Source: Daphnia pulex (lineage: Eukaryota; Arthropoda; Branchiopoda; Diplostraca; Daphniidae). From it: a stretch of DNA of 64,000 bases. Under the pieces are notes generated by a model, which was not told where the DNA came from, did not search any database, and worked only from the letters and a program-made list of their open reading frames with translations. The translations under genes and the position numbers were made by a program. Shown one piece after another: positions 21,840 through 34,100 of this stretch. The DNA lies in the NCBI RefSeq assembly GCF_021134715.1, contig NC_060017.1:1550001-1614000 (forward strand), in the 5' to 3' direction. The stretch's first letter is position 1, and each line of letters opens with the position of its first letter.

Positions 21840-23580
21840 TATAAAACGTCTAACCGGTTGCCGACGAGCGCGGTTCATCAACCGCAATCCGATATGTAGG
21901 TATCAAGCCATTCACAGTTTGCACAGATGCAAGCGCTCTCGCAACAATGCCGAAATTGAACGATTTGTCCTGATTTTTTTTTTTCCAGTTGTTGTTGTTG
22001 TTGTTGCGGAATAAAGAGACTTGCCAGCAGATGTGGACATCAACATCACCATCAAGAGCGCTCGACGGAGTTCATATAGACAAAATGCTAATCAAGTAGA
22101 TATACTGACACACAAGTGGAGATTGCGTTCAGCAAAAGAAGACTTTTGGGTCCTGTCACGAATTAATGAGCGAGTCCCGACTCCCCATTTCTATGTTGAT
22201 TTCTTTTGAAGTAAACTCCTCGCTTGCGTGACTGTTGGTGTATCTGGGTGTATACCGAAAGTGACACTTGTCAGCTCGAGTCAACAAAAGCTGAGGGGAA
22301 ACAAAAACACGATACAAATCCTTACTGCCACCCTCCAAAAAAAGGAATCTTCTCGGATGACGACTTTCCACGACATGCAATCTCCTCCGTTGCGTTTGTA
22401 TGTAAAGCGAAGCTGCCGGAAAAGTGGAAAAAGTCATGACAGAACTCGTATACTCCATTAGCATCCCAGCAGCATATATATAGTCTATTGTTCCCTGGAT
22501 GAACATATTGGGGGTCGGTGCTGGCTCATGGATCGTCGTTTTCTCGACTGCGTCACTTTTTAACCGCGACTGGTCCAGTTAAGTTGGTTGACCAGTCAAG
22601 TGAAACGTTCTGTTCGACGCCTTTATTAGTAACAATTAACTCAGTGGTACACGCAATCAAATATGGATTCCATTTGACAAAAAAAAAAACATAACAGTCG
22701 GTAAAAGTTCATATTTTAATAATCAAAAATTTTTTTTGAGAAGCTCGCCTGAAATTATATTAGCTACATATGAAGCCGGTTCATCATCGTCACACGAAAG
22801 TAATCAACATTTCTTGGTTCTTGCATGATGTGTTTCGGGTTGAGTCGCCTGTCCAGCAAGCGGCCTATACAGGCTATAAGAACGTTGAGTGGCGCATATC
22901 GGGAGGAACCATCGATTATTCTGGCGTGATTGCATCAGGGAAAGAAAAGGGAAAATTCCGAGAGGGGTGAGATGTGGAGGAAATCGAATCGATGCATCTT
23001 GAAAAGCAGTGGTCAATCGTGTTGTAGGCAGGGCCAGTCTAATAAGGAGTTAAAAGGACTGCGCGTGTCGGAGAGGGTCTGAAGAAAAAATAAAAGGGGC
23101 CCCACGTCAATAAACAGCAACAGGTATGCATGGTCGTGTTGCATTATTCGGATAAGGAACGAAAAAAGCTCTTTGGTTTAGAGATGGGGGTCGTATATAT
23201 ATATAGGAAAGAGATGTATATGGGAGAGGTGAAAGAGCTGTATAGAGGGAGAAACACATGGGAAAGAAAAAAATAAAGAATCGGGGTCACGACAGGATAG
23301 CCATTGGCAGCGCACAGCCTTTTCTGACGTAGAGGTAGAGGTGTTATGGCTGCAGCAGCTGGTGGAGAGCCGACGCGCGATCCCAGCTGCCACACACACA
23401 CGCACACACTATCATAGGTGAAAACGTTGAAGGAAAAATAAAAAAAAACTCTTTTCTCTTTTGTTCTGTGAGGGCACTTTCACCGGAGGACCTTGACATT
23501 AGCAAGCGGAACACACGCTCACCGCTACAAGAGTTAGTTCTCTCGATTCTAACCAGACAGCCAGCCGTCCGTTAGTTAGT
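21840..23580. other. Intergenic interval
   Basis: No supported exon. It contains a short TTG repeat (about 21,990-22,006), an A-rich run near 22,679 and TATATATATA near 23,193. The last few hundred bases before 23,600 contain TCAGT-type initiator elements (GTCAGTCAGTT near 23,579), a possible start site for the secreted-protein gene. Confidence 0.35.
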
Positions 23581-23908
23581 CAGTCAGTTAAGTCCTACAG
23601 GTCCACACTCTCGATACGGAGAGCGCGCCGAGAGTGCTGGTAGTACCGCAGGTGATTGTTTGTTGGGATACTTGTAATAGTTGTTCATTGCATTTCCCTT
23701 CAGCATTTCTGTTTTTTTTGTTTTGTTTTGTTTAGTTTTATCTCTAATGAATATCGAAAGGTTTTTCTGACGCCCTTTGCCTTCATGGGCTTCGTGATCG
23801 GCAATTTGAACGCTGATGAGTTTTAACGATTTGAATAACATCTGTTTGATTGATTGATTGACACTGATGCACAGGTAATTGCAGTGATTTATCATACAGC
23901 CGACCGAT

Positions 23909-25097
23909 ATGGCTACCACCATGACGGACACATTCACCCGACACTTGATCATAGTCCTGGTCATCTCTTCCGTGATGATCCTTCAAAATTCGCCCGTCAA
24001 CAGCTTTCCACTACCGGACGCGCCCTTCGCATCGTCAAGTATGTTTCAGACTTTCCCATATGTATTTTCACATCATGTAAAAAAAATAGAACTTGTTTGT
24101 TTGTTTTCTTGAGCATTTTACAAACAAAGCGCCAAGTTATTTTGCGGTTTACCAAGCTCTGTGCCGTTAACCTATTTGAACGAATAACATTTCACGGATA
24201 ACTTACCAAAACAAATAAGCTGAAAAATAGCTGTTTAACCAATGTTGACGAAATTCAACCTACAAAGTATCTAGGTTGTTCATATATTTATGTTTGAGCT
24301 AGCGAGACGTCTACGTGAAAGCATTTTGTAATCAATGCTGTTGCAGCGCAAGAAACTCACGTTAGTACCTCCCACGTTATGTAGCCACACAATATTATTA
24401 AATGCATGAATTGTCTTTCGAAATACTTCCCAAGAAAATGTACTGAGAAGCGCCCATCCTAAATTGCTATCAGAAACGATGTTGAACAACACCAAATTTT
24501 AAGATCTTGTCTTGTTGATTGATTTCATCAGATGTTACTCCTTTATTATCGACGGACGCCGCCCAGAAGAGAGAGGACGACGGTCTTGTGTTGTTGGTGA
24601 AGGATCAGTCGTCGGCAGCAATCGCCCAGCAACCTGTTCCACCAGCCCAACCTTCTGAAAGCCCTTCTAAGCATGTTCGAATTCTTCAGCCAGTTGATAC
24701 GGTGTTGGAGAACGAGATATGGCAATATCGCTACCCGCCGTTCGACAACTTGTTCGCCCCAAAGGAGAAGGGGAAATCGGAGGAGGCCGACGACAACGAA
24801 GCCGCGTTTAGTGGAAGATCCACACGATTGAGCACCGACGCTCTGCCCAGCTATGTCATTGGAATATTAGATCCGGCCGAACTGGTCGACGGGCTCTTTC
24901 AACAACGCCCATTCCCGTTCGGATCGAATCGGAATAACCAACCCAACTTCAACAAGCGGAATTCCGTGTCCAATTCAGAGTCCGACGATCAGTTCACTCG
25001 AGCGAGCAAGAGCGTCTCGGAGCAACAGAGAAAGATCTTTGGCGTACCCAGAATCGTCCTCGATTCAGACGACGATCGTTGGGTGTGGCAAAGTTAA
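23909..25097 (+). CDS. Unrecognised secreted protein with dibasic sites
   Basis: Exons 23909-24038 and 24532-25097 join in phase to 231 residues. The N-terminus is a clear signal peptide: a hydrophobic core LIIVLVISSVMIL at residues 13-25 and a likely cleavage after VNS, before FPLPDAP. The mature part has no membrane segment. It contains a Pro/Gln/Ser-rich zone, an acidic middle (GKSEEADDNEAA), an aromatic-Pro-rich stretch (LFQQRPFPFGSNRNNQPNF) and the C-terminal GVPRIVLDSDDDRWVWQS. Two Lys-Arg pairs (QKR at about residue 57 and NKR at about 187) could be prohormone convertase sites, so a neuropeptide-like precursor is possible. There are no amidation signals or repeated peptides, so an extracellular matrix or secreted structural role is equally open. 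Two ATGs lie at the start (residues 1 and 5). A poly(A) signal AATAAA lies near 25,290. I recognise no homologous family. Confidence 0.7.
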
Positions 25098-26295
25098 TTT
25101 CTAATTCTAAAAGCCTTCTGAAACTCACATTGCATCTCAGATGGAGGCCATCACCAGGCTGTAATCCTTTCACATTCTATATCAAATTCCGTCATCCGAT
25201 TTTAATATTATAAAATTTAAAGAGGTTGTTTTCTTTTGATTGTTTCTTTCTCCCAACGCCCCCTCGCCCTTTGTCTTTATCCGTTCAAGCAATAAAAATC
25301 CCTTTTCTACGTAACCGGATTCTTGGTGCGTTTCTTATTTGCGACGTCGACATGCAGTACTTATTACTTAAGGTTACGCAGACCATATACCCGATGCTGC
25401 TGCTCCTTTCATTTCGTAATGATGTAAATTTACAACTTTCTTTATTGGCATCAGCGGGTTGGAGATCCTGATGGCCCAAAAGTCAAGGTAGTCTTGCGTT
25501 AAAATGTCGGTACTAGTCGCAATCTAATTTGGCTGCTATACAGCTATTGCAGCAATCTGTTGACTCCGGCTTCTCCACGCACATTCCGAGATTTCCTCGT
25601 TGTTTTAGTCTTCACTATCTGTGTGTTTTTCTTGCCTGAAAAGGGAGAGGTTCGTCGAGGTAAAAGTGAATTCACGGAAGACAGGCCGCGTTTGTTTTAA
25701 CTAGAAATGGTTATATATGTCGTCAAATGCGAAAGTCAAAGCTATTAGGTGGCCAATACTAATACCGGACAATTTTACCTTCCTTGTAATTTCACTGCAG
25801 CGCCATGAAATGCAAAAGTTGGGCAAGCGATGCCGTCCAACGATGTGAAAGTTTAATCCAATCGACCATTTTCATTTTTGAGTTATTAGCATTCCGGAAA
25901 CGAGGAGGATATGAGCGAGTAAAAGTGATTAGAAAGGTACAACTTTCTAAACGATGTCTGGAATAGCGTCTGACTGGCCATGTCCGGCTAAAACCCATCA
26001 ATCCGCTGGCAAAACCGTCTTCGTCTTTTCTTGTTCGAATTTCCTTTAGACGGGAAGTTTTTTTTTGGTGACCAGAAGAAACGTTGTCTGCATTACCAAA
26101 TCGTCCTCTTTCTCCCGATATTTATGTTTTTTCTCATAGCCTATTTTGGCTCAAGTCTTCCGGGAGACTCAAGTCACAGCTGTCGATGTGTCACGAGGTA
26201 TTTTTTCAGAAAGTCACCAGCTCATAACAAATTAAATTTTGGAAGTAGTACGGTGTAGCGAACTCTTGAATGGCTGGATTAGACTACAGTTAGAT
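25098..26295. other. Intergenic interval
   Basis: Holds the 3' flank of the secreted-protein gene, with AATAAA near 25,290. Otherwise only short frames without family features. A small inverted repeat (AGTCT...AGACT) lies at about 26,154-26,169. Confidence 0.35.
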
Positions 26296-26682
26296 TCAAT
26301 CGAAAAGGAATTCCATCGAGTCAAGCATTTTCTTCAGTCCTATCGCATTCCGAGGGACTTGTATAGCTGGCGCGATACACGACGTAATAGCGCGACGACC
26401 CGACCGTAAACGCGCAAAAGTGAAAGTTGGCATACGCAGTACGGCGACTGGTGTATATTCAAATGCCTTGAACAGTTTAGTTCCGATGAGCTGCATCACG
26501 TCGCGCACAAGGCCCGCCCCATCAGATATGGCCGTCAAAATATTTTCTAGTTGCTTGTCAAAATCGCATTTTGCAACGATGTAAATTCCAACGTATACCA
26601 CAAGCAAAAAAAAAAAAAATGAGTCAACATATGAGAAATTGATTGATGGGCTATAGCAAATCGACGTGAACGCCCAGCGCAA
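26296..26682 (-). CDS. Possible orphan exon or small gene, unrecognised
   Basis: An open minus frame of about 128 codons ends with TGA at 26,296. The part from about 26,590 to 26,296 looks protein-like (CDFDKQLENILTAISDGAG, LVRDVMQLIGTKLFKAFEY, then VPRNAIGLKKMLDSM), with balanced composition and amphipathic helices. The front has a hydrophobic stretch (SFFFFLLVVYVGIYIVA) that could be a signal or membrane segment, but part of it comes from a poly(T) run. There is no ATG in frame at its start, so a spliced upstream exon would be needed. Could be chance. Confidence 0.25.
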   Translation of the reverse strand: MRWAFTSICYSPSINFSYVDSFFFFLLVVYVGIYIVAKCDFDKQLENILTAISDGAGLVRDVMQLIGTKLFKAFEYTPVAVLRMPTFTFARLRSGRRAITSCIAPAIQVPRNAIGLKKMLDSMEFLFD

Positions 26683-28102
26683 TGAGAAAAGAATGCGAGT
26701 AAGAAACGTCTATCGTCTTGGTCCATCAGGAAACTTTGTCATTTTTTTTTGCATCCCAATGGGAATGTCGTACATTTCTATGATTCATACCGATGAGTGG
26801 TCTTAAGCTTTATGGAGGGAAATGATTATCTGTGTGACAGGATCAACAGTGATTTGTTTGTGCTTAATGCCTCCTCATCTTTTATGGAGAACCGGCACGT
26901 AGACTCGGAATGTTTAACAAAACTGAGCGTATACAAAAAAAACAACAGCAACGACAATGTAATCGAATGCCGACGAGATGTTTATCTCGTTGATTTCTGT
27001 TCGTTCTTTTGAATAACAACACGAGCTTCATATTTCCACGATTTACTCTTGTCCCGACAAGTCGTTAATTTCATTCTTCCCTTTCCAAAGTCGTAAATAA
27101 TAAAACAAATGAATATTTTTGAAGACAACGAGAGCGTCGTGGTGTATTTCCCACAACAATATATGAATAAGGCATTAAGGCAAGCAACACATTGCAGAAC
27201 ATAAACATAAACCGAACAATTAAAAACAAAATGAAATCGATCAATCGTTAAATACTAGTAGTATTTACTTTGATACATGTACGACTAATGTCAGACGTAA
27301 TGCAGTGTAATACTATCTAAGTAACGATATGATTATGGCACATGATATTCACCGAAAAAACTTTACCGAGAAAGTTATATTTAAAGACATAGCCTTTTGT
27401 ATAGCTTCGTTTTGACCAATTGTACATGAACTAATTGACCCGGATGATGTGTATGGTTTTAGATATGAAATGAAAATGTCAGTTTAAAAAAATTGCAGCT
27501 AATACTAAATAATAATTAAAGGCTCTGGTTAAGGCGATGGTCAGGTATGTAGGTTATGCGTCTACGATAATGTCGAAGTAGGGTTAACGTTTAAATTTAG
27601 TATTTAAATTTGATTTTTTTTTTACACAAATTCACGTATGTATATTACGAACGAATGGAGTTTTGAGCTGGCTTGAATCCATCTTAGAGGATACTTTGTG
27701 GCGTGAGGCTAACGTGACATGAACAACTCTAGATATGTACAGACAAGCGCAAACAAGTCAACAAAACCCTGACAAAACCACAATTAAAGAGTATTACATC
27801 ATCACGATCAACCGAAAGTAACTATAGTAATGTACAGATAGAGTGAAACCCAATCACGCATAAACCACATTCACGCACATTCAGACAAATTCTCCATTTA
27901 GAAAAAAATAAAAATAAAAGAGTCAAACATAATCTGACTTGGTTATACTCTTTGACGAGGTTAGAAGATATGAAAAACAATTATTTATGGACGTTCAATC
28001 GATAAAAACTTTTCGAATGAATGGGGATTTGCATGTTTCAAAAAGTTATATCACGTCGATTGAAAAGACGAATTTGAGAGAGTCATTTAAAAATAATTTC
28101 GG
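26683..28102 (-). other. 3' flank, probable long 3' UTR of the semaphorin gene
   Basis: About 1.4 kb of AT-rich, gene-free DNA directly after the semaphorin stop codon on minus. No clean AATAAA was identified with certainty, so the transcript end is unknown. Confidence 0.35.
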
Positions 28103-31100
28103 TCAACGGTATAAGCTGTCTGATTCGATGTTGGTCCTCATTTGATTATGGCCGCCGCTGTTGCGCTTGATAGTCGCGCAACGATCCGCAGGGAATTCGG
28201 GACTCATGCCGATGTTGCTGTTGCTGATTTTCAATGGTGGCGGTCGGAGTCCTCGACTGATACTCCCGTTCCCGCCGACTTCCTCGATGACACTCGATTT
28301 CTTCCAATCGAGTGATCCGACAGACACGTAATGATTCTGCTGTTTGGCGGACAAATAGTGCGGACTGGACGGAATGCGCGGCTTACTGCCGCCGACAATC
28401 GTTCCGAATCGACCCAGATCCAGCTGGCCATCGTTCCTCTGAAGGCCAAACCAAAGGCCGATCGCCACCAAAATGACGCCCAGCAGGAGACCGCCGATGG
28501 CCGCACCGACGATCAGTTTGGTTGAAGATTGATCCGATTCACCGCTCAACGAAGTCACCGCTAGCGTGTTGTCTGTTAAATTAATGAATAAGATCATTAT
28601 CAATTGAGAAATAATCGTTACCATAATTACGACAGATGGTAACACAATTTCACAATACAATAAGATACTGAAACTGAACTCGGTAAAAAAAAAACCGTCG
28701 ATTAGACAATAAAAGTTCAAGGTTCTTCGAGTTGTCAGAGTGTCAAATCAACTCGAAACATGTTCACAAAACAATCATTGCATCAAAGCAAATTTCATCA
28801 AAGCAAACACAGAGATTACAATTTTGAATCACGTTGCAGTTGTAATCTGACCTCGTAATCTGCAGTAACCGACCCCAGCAACGATAGATAAAACCGATAA
28901 AACACGACCGATCGTATTATATAAATCACATGTCGTAATTACCTTCTAGATTGCTGATGCAAACGCGTTCCTCTTGGCTACGCCCCTGACACAATCCTGG
29001 AGCGGGTGCGTGATCGAGATCGCCGATCATACACCTGCGCCTCCGCACTTGCATTCCGTCGGCGTCGCACAGGGACCACGACGACCAGGCGTCCCATCCT
29101 TCTGTAGCTGTTTACGAGAGGGGAAAGAAAATAAACAAATTTAATAATTACCATCGCATATAAATATTACGAGCGAATAAAAATGGCGAAATTTTTTTGG
29201 GAAAAACTGCCTGAGAACATTTGTTTTGAGATAATAATTCAGCCGACTCATAAAACACCCAGCGTGATGTGACGTAAGAAACGAATGAAACGCATCGCAC
29301 TCGCAATTCTTTGCAATCGGGAATCCAGGAGCAATAATTTTTTACTGTCGAGTTCCGATTGTTTGGTTTGAAAACATAACAAACAAACAACAACACGGGC
29401 ATAAAATTACGATACGGCTGCTGGATATGGCGTAGTATAGTTAGAAGGTTCACGGCTGGATCATAATGCTCTCTCCTATCTGGTTCAAACGCAGCGGACC
29501 GTGCAAATAAAAACTATCTGCACCGGTGCCGTTGACGTAAAAGGAAGCGGATAGATAACGCACACCAGCAGGGCTCTCTTTCTCTCTCTCTCTCTCTGCC
29601 GCCGACTCTCTTTCTATTTTCTCTCCTCTCGAATGTTGAACACATTTTTTATGTTCGGATAGATTCAGATGCCGGATGGTTTAATGTTTAATTTTCTTTG
29701 TTCTTTAGTATCCGGGACTGTAAATCAGTCGAATCATGATGGCTGAATTATCATCATTTCACCCTCAAATGGGCATCCGCACTTTGAAAATTTGATTTTC
29801 CGGCCTTACGAACAAATGATTATTATCGTCTCCACTACTTTCTCATTTCGTGATTGGACCCCAACGGCTTATAGTTCTTATTGCGTTGATCGTCAAATTC
29901 CGTTGGGTAAAGTTAATGTAAGTAGAGACTTACGTTCACAACTGGGATTGTTGCAGTACTCCTTCATCTCCGAAGGGCCGACGCATCCTTCAATGTCCAG
30001 TTCGTTTCTACTGGACGAGTCATCACCGCCTTCGACGGAACACGTACGCGAGCGAGACCGGGTGCCTTGTCCGCAGGTGACGGAACAAACCGACCAATCG
30101 GTCCAGCAACTCCAGACACCTTTGCACGGCTGGAGGTTGCAGGCGCGCTCCATCAAGGTGGGACCGTCACAGTCGGACGACCGCAGGTAACCGGGTCCGT
30201 CGCAAGTCCTTGTGCGTTGTTGCCGACCTCCGCCGCACTGGCGCGAACATTCTGTCCATTCTGACCATTCTGACCATCCGCCTTCCGTATTCCCTGAATC
30301 TATTCAGCATCAAAGAGAAAGTTTAGTCATTTTACAAATTTGAACCGGTAAAGCTTCTCGAATGCCATCTGTCGACATCCTGTCGCACATTGATTTCTTT
30401 TTATTATTAAAAAAAAAAAATAAATCTCGGCACGAGGAACAATGGCGTAGAGTGACCAGGCTGTTTTTTGCCCCCCATTTGAATGGTGGTTTCTCCACGA
30501 GCCACTTGGCAAATACAAAAGAAGACGGGAGGGAAGGTGAGAAGAAAGACAACTGACCTGTTCTCAGACAGGTGCCGTCCGTGTGGCAGATGCGCTCCTC
30601 GAGTTTCATGGTGCCAACTTTGAGTAGGTTCGTGTCGACAGGCGCCTTGCAAGAGAAACGGAATCGTCTCTCGATGCGTCCGAGATCCGTGTCGTTGGCC
30701 AGCAGCCAGGGCGTCCATGTAGTGACTTTCTTGGCCTCGGAACAAGAGTGAGCATTGCAAGTCTGGTACTCGACACCGCAGCCGGAACAGTCGGTTCCGC
30801 CGTGTTGCGGCGGCGGATTGTCGCAGCGCCTCAGCCGGGAACGGAAGCCTCCGCCGCATGACGCCGTGCACTCGCTCCAGTCGCCCCAATCGGACCACTG
30901 GCCGTCGATGGGTGGGACGCTTTTCACTGGGCAAGGCGGATTGCTCGGGCAGTAGATTTCGTCACGGTCGGGACCGACACAAAGTCGACCGCCAAAAGCT
31001 GGTTCCGGATTGCCGCAGGATCGCCGGCGTGTCTTGACGGCCAAGCCGCAGGTCTGCGAACAGGCCGACCAGGCTGACCATTCGGTCCAGCCTCCGTGAC

Positions 31101-34100
31101 GTGTGCAATTGGCCACTTCGTGGCTGTGGCCCAAGCATCGCTGGCCTCCATGCGCTGGTGCCGGTCGATTGCAATGACGCTGGCGGCAAGAACAGCGATC
31201 CCCCTGGGCGCCCTCACCGGTGTGGGCGCACTGCGACCAATCGTTCCAATCGCCCCATCCGCCGTCAACTAATTCAAATAAAATTAATTGAATTCATTTT
31301 TCATTTTTAAAAAATTGAATTTGATACATTAATACAAGCAAATATTGACAGGGACTAGAATAGTTGGAAAGATTCGACACGTAGCAGAGGTTTGATAGGG
31401 AAAATCAAACAGATACTGTGCCCAACGGCTATGCGATTAAACCAAACTACTGATTGACTAGCTAACCTTTGACTAAGACCTTTCCCATCTGCTTCGTTGT
31501 CGTGTTATCGCTACCGTTGAAGCGAAAAACACGGACACACAGCATAAACAAAAGGAAAACACGGAATATTACAATAGTTCCTTTGAGGATAAACGTCTGC
31601 TGTCAACTGCAAACTATACAGATTGTAATCTAACAGTTCCCAAGGTTTAAAGACCTTGCAGTATAGTTTCTACTCAACTTGGCAAATTCAAACTCTGTAC
31701 ACATCCACGTCAAGGTCTACTCGTACACTATCGATACTATCGCAGTTGTTTGAACGGCAAATCAAGAGTTGGGAAAAGCCAAACAGGATTGTGTACGAAT
31801 CCCCTTGTTGGCTTGTTGATGCTGGTTTCGACTTATTTATTTTGTAACAAATAAATATTTGCCTTCTCTGTTGGAGAAAATAAAAACTTTCCAAAAAAAG
31901 ATATTCACCTGGAGCGTTGAGTATGGGGCAGCTGGTGATGCTTTGTTGCCAATAAGAGACGAGCGGATTCTTGTTGGGAGGCGGCGTGCACTCTTCCAGC
32001 GCGGATTGCCAGCCGCAGTAAGGATCCATGGAATTGAGACACTGCGTCTTGGTGGTGAATCGCTTACATCGTTGGCTGGCGCCCAGCCGGATCACCTCGT
32101 TTTCCGTTCCGATGTACAGAGCGTTCTGCACGGTGACGACACAGGATACACGAGAGGGCGGGTAAGGAGAAACGAAACAAAAGACGAGATAAGAGAGAAA
32201 GAATGAGCCATATGGACTATCTGGTTTCCAAATGGGAAACGAATCAAGATTCCTTCACGTGACATACTTGCTGTTTGAGAAATTGCATCGTTTTGATCTG
32301 GCGATCGGCCAGTTGGCTAGACAGGGCCAGAGGATCGATGATCTCGACCAGACAGGCTTCCTGGGTCCTGGGCAAGACGGAATACTTGCGAACGAGACCG
32401 TCTCGCGACGCCACGTAGAGGACGTGGACGAATGAATGGATTTTGGTGGCCACCACGTCGACGGCGATGTGACTGAATCGTTCTAAATCGAGCCGAATGA
32501 GTGGCCCATTTCCGCTCTTGCCGGGTCGAGAGATTGGCTGGACAGCCCGATCCATCAGCTGGTACTTTTCGGCTTCCAATAAGGAGCTGCTGGAACTCGA
32601 ATGAGTCGGGTGGTGGGAGCTGCAGTGCGAGTGAGCGTGAGTCGAGTGGACGCTCTCCCAAGTCGACGTAGGGCTCGACTGGGACCTGAACGGCCCAGCG
32701 AACGTCTCTTGCATCGAATCGAGCGTAAAAGAGCAAACTGCCGATCCGGCGATCGAATTCCTACGAAAGCGGGAAATTGGAAGAAATGTTTAACCGATGC
32801 CGATTTGAATCTGCCGCCAATAAAAACATGAAAAACGAGTCAACGTACTCTGAGGTTGTAAAAGTGGCGTAAAAGAGCCGCTCCTCTTCCAAGAAAGTGA
32901 CGCTCTGAATGTGGTCGTAATAGAACGGGTACTCGGCTGGCAGTGAGCAATTGAGCCGGGCTTTGAGGAAGGTCGTCCACGTGTCTTTGAGCATCAGCTG
33001 GCCGCCGCCCAAGTCGTTCTTGCAGACGCGAGCCACTCGCGAGTAAACGGCCTTGCCGCAGTTGCTGAACTCGACGGCCGCCTCCCGGAAAAAGAAGTAG
33101 ACAAAGTTGTCGGCTTCCACCGAGCCGACAAAGTCGGGAACGTTGAGCCACTTGGCGTTGTACTGCATCGTCCTCAGACGCCCTTTAATAATGTGCTGTG
33201 GAGTGGCACTGCTGCCGGCCGATGATGAAGCGGACGAGGGCAAAGGCAGCCGGTAGATTGCGTTGTCCTGGCCGGAGAAGTCCGTCGGCGAGCCGATGTA
33301 CAAATCGGCCGAGCCTGCGGGTCCGCTCGACAGTAAACTGCTGATGTGGCTGTGTGGGCTGTACGGGCACCTGTTGTTGCACGCCACCATCGCACCCAAA
33401 ATTGGAGGGAAAAATTGATTTATTATTATGACTTTTGGTTCTCGGGGGGGGGGGGGGCGAATGATGAAACAGGCAAACGCCAAAATAGGGGGAAAAAAAT
33501 AAACCGACACGACCACGCACGAAAGACGGGAAGAAGAAGAATTAAAAAATAGGAATTCTGGATCGTTACCAAGACTCTTGAAACCCATTCATAATTCCCG
33601 GGCCCCGCGCTCCACTTCAACTTTCTACCGGTTTGAGCCCTTTATTTCTTATACTACTATCAGCTTCTCATTTTTATGTTTTGGAAGCATCGACCGCTTC
33701 ATTGTAGGGTTGGCTGGCAAGATGGGAGAGATAAGCCGCTTCGTTCGTTCTTCACGGTAATGTATGTTAATGTGTAATATGCAAAACGGGATTATGATGG
33801 CAGTTGGGAGAGACGGCCGTTATTTGTGTTGAAAAAGGAAACCGAATCTGCGGTACCCCTATATTTTCCTGGGTTACGTCACTGACAAATTCTCCTATTT
33901 TCAATCTCGTTGATAACTTCCCCCCAGAAAAAACAACAACAAATGAAAAATGGCACAGGCTCCCGGCAGGAGAGCTCCAATCTATTATGTTAAGTTGTGA
34001 AACTGTGCGGGAAGAGAAGGGAGAAAAAAAGCAAACAACACAAACAACAGCACCGATTTCAATTTGATAACGCCACGCATTTCATTTTCTTGTTGTTGGT

